Source of the DNA: Limnoperna fortunei
Lineage: Eukaryota > Mollusca > Bivalvia > Mytilida > Modiolidae
Assembly (NCBI GenBank): GCA_944474755.1
Contig: OX104120.1
Coordinates: 22,865,242-22,929,241 of the forward strand
DNA: 64,000 bases
Reading direction: 5' to 3'
The position numbers and the translations under genes were made by a program. The notes beneath the pieces are model-generated. The model searched no databases. It was not told the origin of the DNA and was given only the letters and a program-made list of their open reading frames with translations. Below are positions 60,331-64,000 of this stretch, piece by piece (within the stretch, counting starts at the first letter, position 1; each line of letters starts with the position of its first letter).

Positions 60331-62250
60331 ATCAATATATATATATATATTGATAAATTTATAATTTATGCAATCAGACATAGCTCTATATATGCCAGCA
60401 ACCCATGGGGTGCACATTACAAAATAGAAAATAATATCATTAAACAAAAAATTAAACGTAAACAAGGAAAGGTCTTTTTGATATTCTGACAGATCCAGCA
60501 CCTTCAAAAATTGAAAAAAGTTATTCTAATTTGGTACTAAAATGTGTGCATTTGAACCTATACACTACTACAGACCAGCAGAAAAACCAAACTGTAAATT
60601 TTTAAGTAATTCCCGATGTAAATATCCTGATTTTGAGGCATATTGAAAGTAGCAGGAAATGCCCAGAACACAATATTTGTCACCATATTTCTCAAAGCTT
60701 CAGGGGGGTCTTAAGCAACTCCAAAACACCTGCAGTATAGCCACCTCACATAGCAAGGTGGGACATCACTGGGCAACCTCCAACCCACTCCTTTTCCAAT
60801 TTGTGTGTGCAATTAATTTAGGGCTAGGTCCACCCCTGCTGATACATTTATAATTTGTAACCCAAGATAAAAATGAATGGCAAATACATCAGTTTCCTTG
60901 TTTAACTCAAGATCATCAAGAAACCATTTATATGCAAAACCGAACAGATTTATAAGAAATGCAAAACTAAAGCTTCAATTCCAATGTTACTAATAAAATA
61001 ATACAATGACATTTATACTGAAAGTTAATGAATGTCATTATCTCCACTTCCACAGTCACACAATAAAAGGTGTATTATGTCCATATAAAGCACATTAATT
61101 TGTATTTCTAGGCTATTAGTAACTCTAGGCTATTAATATTGTCGAATGAAGATGTCAATAGACTTCATAATAAAAATCTTAAACAGCAACTTGGAATCAG
61201 ACAAAAGCATGGAGAAGTCAACATATATTGATCTGAAAGATGCTACATACAGTAACACCACAATATCACATACATGTATGTCTTACAGTCAGTTATCTTT
61301 ATAGGTTGTGATTTATTGATTAAAAAAAATGAGAAATATAGGTTACTTAACAGTCAATCAAAATAAACACACAGCAGACGATTCTATTTATAGTAGTTGA
61401 TCAGATGAAGTTACTTAACAAACCCTCTTAATCTGACACAACTTTAGTATCAGAAAATCTTTTTTTTTTTAATTTACCACAATAACAGTACTGCTGCCGA
61501 CTTCCCAGAATTCAACAGTCTAAAAACAACATGTATCCAAACATCTACATGGATTTACTTTTTGTGGATATTTCTGCTTTATTTGAATAAAGAGAGCCAG
61601 ATCAGTTTCCAATTCCATCAAGGAGAGGTCAAACATACACATAAACTTATTAAAAATTTCTGGTCTGCCCATGCTTTCTTCAACAGAAAATCAACTTCAG
61701 TGTGTTCAAATCAGATTATAAAACAGACAGTTTCGTTTCCACAATATTGATCAACCTAGATGTTTTGTGTCATATTGTTTTAGATTGAAAAGTGGGTACA
61801 CTTCATTTCAGACTATAGATCGAGACATGTCTCCTTAAATAAATGCATTTCCAATTACCAGTATAACCCTATAGCAAAAAGGCCAATATAAACCTATAGT
61901 CTACAGGTACTTATAGTCCAGAAAGTATGGTAGTATTAGCCTGTAATCAAGTCTGGAGGTGTACCAATAATGGAGCTTAAGAAACAGCTTGCACTTACAT
62001 GTCTACAATGTTGTGATAAATGTCATAATACATCGTAATACAAGACACAGACATGTTAATTCACAGGAATCTAACATAGATCTAGTGCTGGCATAATATA
62101 TAATCCCTGCTTGAAGTTGCTGATGTTTTCCTAATGAGATACACTGTACAGTATATAAACATGTATACTGTACAATATAGACCTTAAACAACAAACCTAT
62201 GTAAAATTTTTACAACATTAATGCAGGTTTAGAAATAAAAACATCCTTTA
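60331..62250. other. Spacer, no feature recognised
   Basis: A (TA)n tract at 60331-60350 marks the truncated end of the Penelope element. The remaining ~1.9 kb shows no repeat or exon I can support. Confidence 0.5.
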
Positions 62251-62254
62251 AAAA

Positions 62255-64000
62255 ATGTTTGTTTCCCAAAAAGAAACCTGAGAAAATAGTCACAGTGAAT
62301 GCTTTCCTAATGGCAGAAACAAGAGAACATAGTCACAGTGAACCTCGAAGGCAGAAACCAGAGAACATAGTCACAGTGAACCCCCTATGGCAGAAACCAG
62401 AGAACATAGTCACAGTAAACCTCAAAGGCAGAAACCAGAGAACATAGTCACAGTGAACCCTCTATGGCAGAAACCAGAGAACATAGTCACAGTGAATGCT
62501 TTCCTAATGGCAGAAACAAGAGAACATAGTCACAGTGAACCTCGAAGGCAGAAACCAGAGAAAATAGTCACAGTGAACCCTCTATGGAAGAAACCAGAGA
62601 ACATAGTCAGAGTGAACCCTCTATGGCAGAAACCAGAGAACATAGTCACAGTGAACCCCCTATGGCAGAAACCAGAGAACATAGTCACAGTGAACCCTTT
62701 ATGGCAGAAACCAGAGAACATAGTCACAGTGAATCCTCTATGGCAGAAACCAGAGAACATGGTCACAGTGAACTCTCTATGGCAGAAACTGGAGAACATG
62801 GTCACAGTGAACCTCGAAGGCAGAAACCAGAGAACATAGTCACAGTGAACCCCCTATGGCAGAAACCAGAGAACATAGTCACAGCGAATCCTCTATGGCA
62901 GAAACCAGAGAACATAGTCACAGTAAACCTCGAAGGCAGAAACCAGAGAACATAGTCACAGTGAACCCTCTATGGCAGAAACCAGAGAATATAGTCACAG
63001 TGAATCCTCTATGGCAGAAACCAGAGAACATAGTCACAGTAAACCTCAAAGGCAGAAACCAGAGAACATAGTAACAGTAAACTCTCTATGGCAGAAACTG
63101 GAGAACATGGTCACAGTAAACTACCTATGGCAGAAACCAGAGAACATAGTCACAGTAAACTCTCTATGGCAGAAACTGGAGAACATGGTCACAGTGAACC
63201 TCGAAGGCAGAAACCAGAGAACATAGTCACAGTGAACCCTCTATGGCAGAAACCAGAGAACATAGTCACAGTGAACCCCCTATGGCAGAAACCAGAGAAC
63301 ATAGTCACAGCGAATCCTCTATGGCAGAAACCAGAGAACATGGTCACAGTGAACCCTCTATGGCAGAAACCAGACAACATAGTCACAGTGAATCCTCTAT
63401 GGCAGAAACCAGAGAACATAGTCACAGTAAACCTCAAAGGCAGAAACCAGAGAACATAGTCACAGTGAACCCCCTTTGGCAGAAACCAGAGAACATAGTC
63501 ACAGTAAACCTCGAAGGCAGAAACCAGAGAACATAGTCACAGTGAACCCTCTATGGCAGAAACCAGAGAACATAGTCACAGTGAATCCTCTATGGCAGAA
63601 ACCAGAGAACATAGTCACAGTAAACCTCAAAGGCAGAAACCAGAGAACATAGTAACAGTAAACTCCCTATGGCAGAAACCAGAGAAAATAGTCACAGTGA
63701 ACCCTCTATGGCAGAAACCAGAGAACATAGTCACAGTAAACTCTCTATGGCAGAAACTGGAGAACATGGTCACAGTGAACTCCCTATGGCAGAAACCAGA
63801 GAACATAGTCACAGTAAACTACCTTTGGCAGAAACCAGAGAAAATAGTCACAGTAAACTCTCTATGGCAGAAACTGGAGAACATAGTCACAGTGAACCCC
63901 TTATGGCAGAAACCAGAGAACATAGTCACAGTAAACTCCCTATGGCAGAAACCAGAGAACATAGTCACGGTAAACTCCCTATGGCAGAAACCAGAGAACA
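62255..64000. repeat. 39-bp minisatellite running off the window end
   Basis: About 45 units of ATGGCAGAAACCAGAGAACA TAGTCACAGTGAACCCTCT. A minority variant replaces CCCTCTAT by CTC(A/G)AA and is 38 bp. Because 39 is a multiple of three, every frame without a stop stays open on both strands, producing repetitive ORFs (13-residue periods such as MAETREHSHSEPS). The 38-bp units break each frame about every 4-10 units, so a genuine coding array is unlikely. True right edge unknown. Confidence 0.95.

Noticed and set aside
62259..63812. Several 60-150 codon ORFs on both strands with 13-residue repeats
   Set aside because: They are frames through a 39-bp minisatellite, switching frame at each 38-bp unit and open on both strands alike.
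29600..64000. First WW domain exon (EWVEI...VWDPP)
   Set aside because: No VWDPP- or EWVE-like codons found on the minus strand; the hits examined fell in repeats or stopped at once.

Overview
This is a eukaryotic, AT-rich, intron- and repeat-dominated window. It most likely comes from a bivalve mollusc. The evidence is a tRNA-headed SINE with a (CAAA)n tail, elements bounded by ATRCCCCC...GGGGGYAT that carry ~167-bp tandem cores or a (GACA)n tract (resembling bivalve 'pearl'-type elements), a Penelope-like retroelement, many fold-back MITEs and very long minisatellites. There are no prokaryotic operons.

One conserved protein-coding gene is visible, on the minus strand: an ARHGAP39 (Vilse/CrossGAP) orthologue. 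It reads from right to left. A 19-nt microexon lies at 29573-29591, followed by the second-WW-domain exon (28521-28659), a 93-nt exon (25266-25358), two optional phase-0 exons (18632-18841, carrying a hydrophobic membrane-like segment, and 14776-14856), a 1432-nt Ser-rich disordered exon (12813-14244), a 266-nt exon (6684-6949) and the exon leading into the MyTH4 domain (6155-6313). All junction phases agree. I did not find the first WW domain (expected beyond 64 kb) or the rest of MyTH4 and the RhoGAP domain (expected before position 1). The window is therefore a middle slice of a long gene, and 29.6-64 kb is probably its 5' intron(s).

Layout: 1-6 kb, intron with a 43-bp minisatellite and a short GC-rich island; 6-15 kb, four exons with small repeats between them; 15-25 kb, intron with MITEs, two SINEs and the candidate membrane exon; 25-29.6 kb, the WW-proximal exons, a 127-bp perfect-like palindrome and an array of duplicated splice donors; 30-64 kb, no recognised exon, but a 2.7-kb two-type minisatellite (36.1-38.8 kb), a 1.9-kb TIR transposon with a nested element (39.8-41.7 kb), an 850-bp hAT-like element (45.8-46.7 kb), a cluster of three tandem-core elements (49.4-53.6 kb), a degenerate 40-bp repeat (55 kb), a Crypton-like gene fragment (57.2 kb), a Penelope element broken by a TTAA MITE (58.8-60.3 kb), and a 39-bp minisatellite running off the right edge.

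The most unusual signal is that the 3' ends of two exons of this gene, together with their 5' splice sites, lie inside tandem duplications. The WW exon has seven consecutive donors spaced 51-56 bp apart. The membrane-segment exon has two strong donors 60 bp apart.
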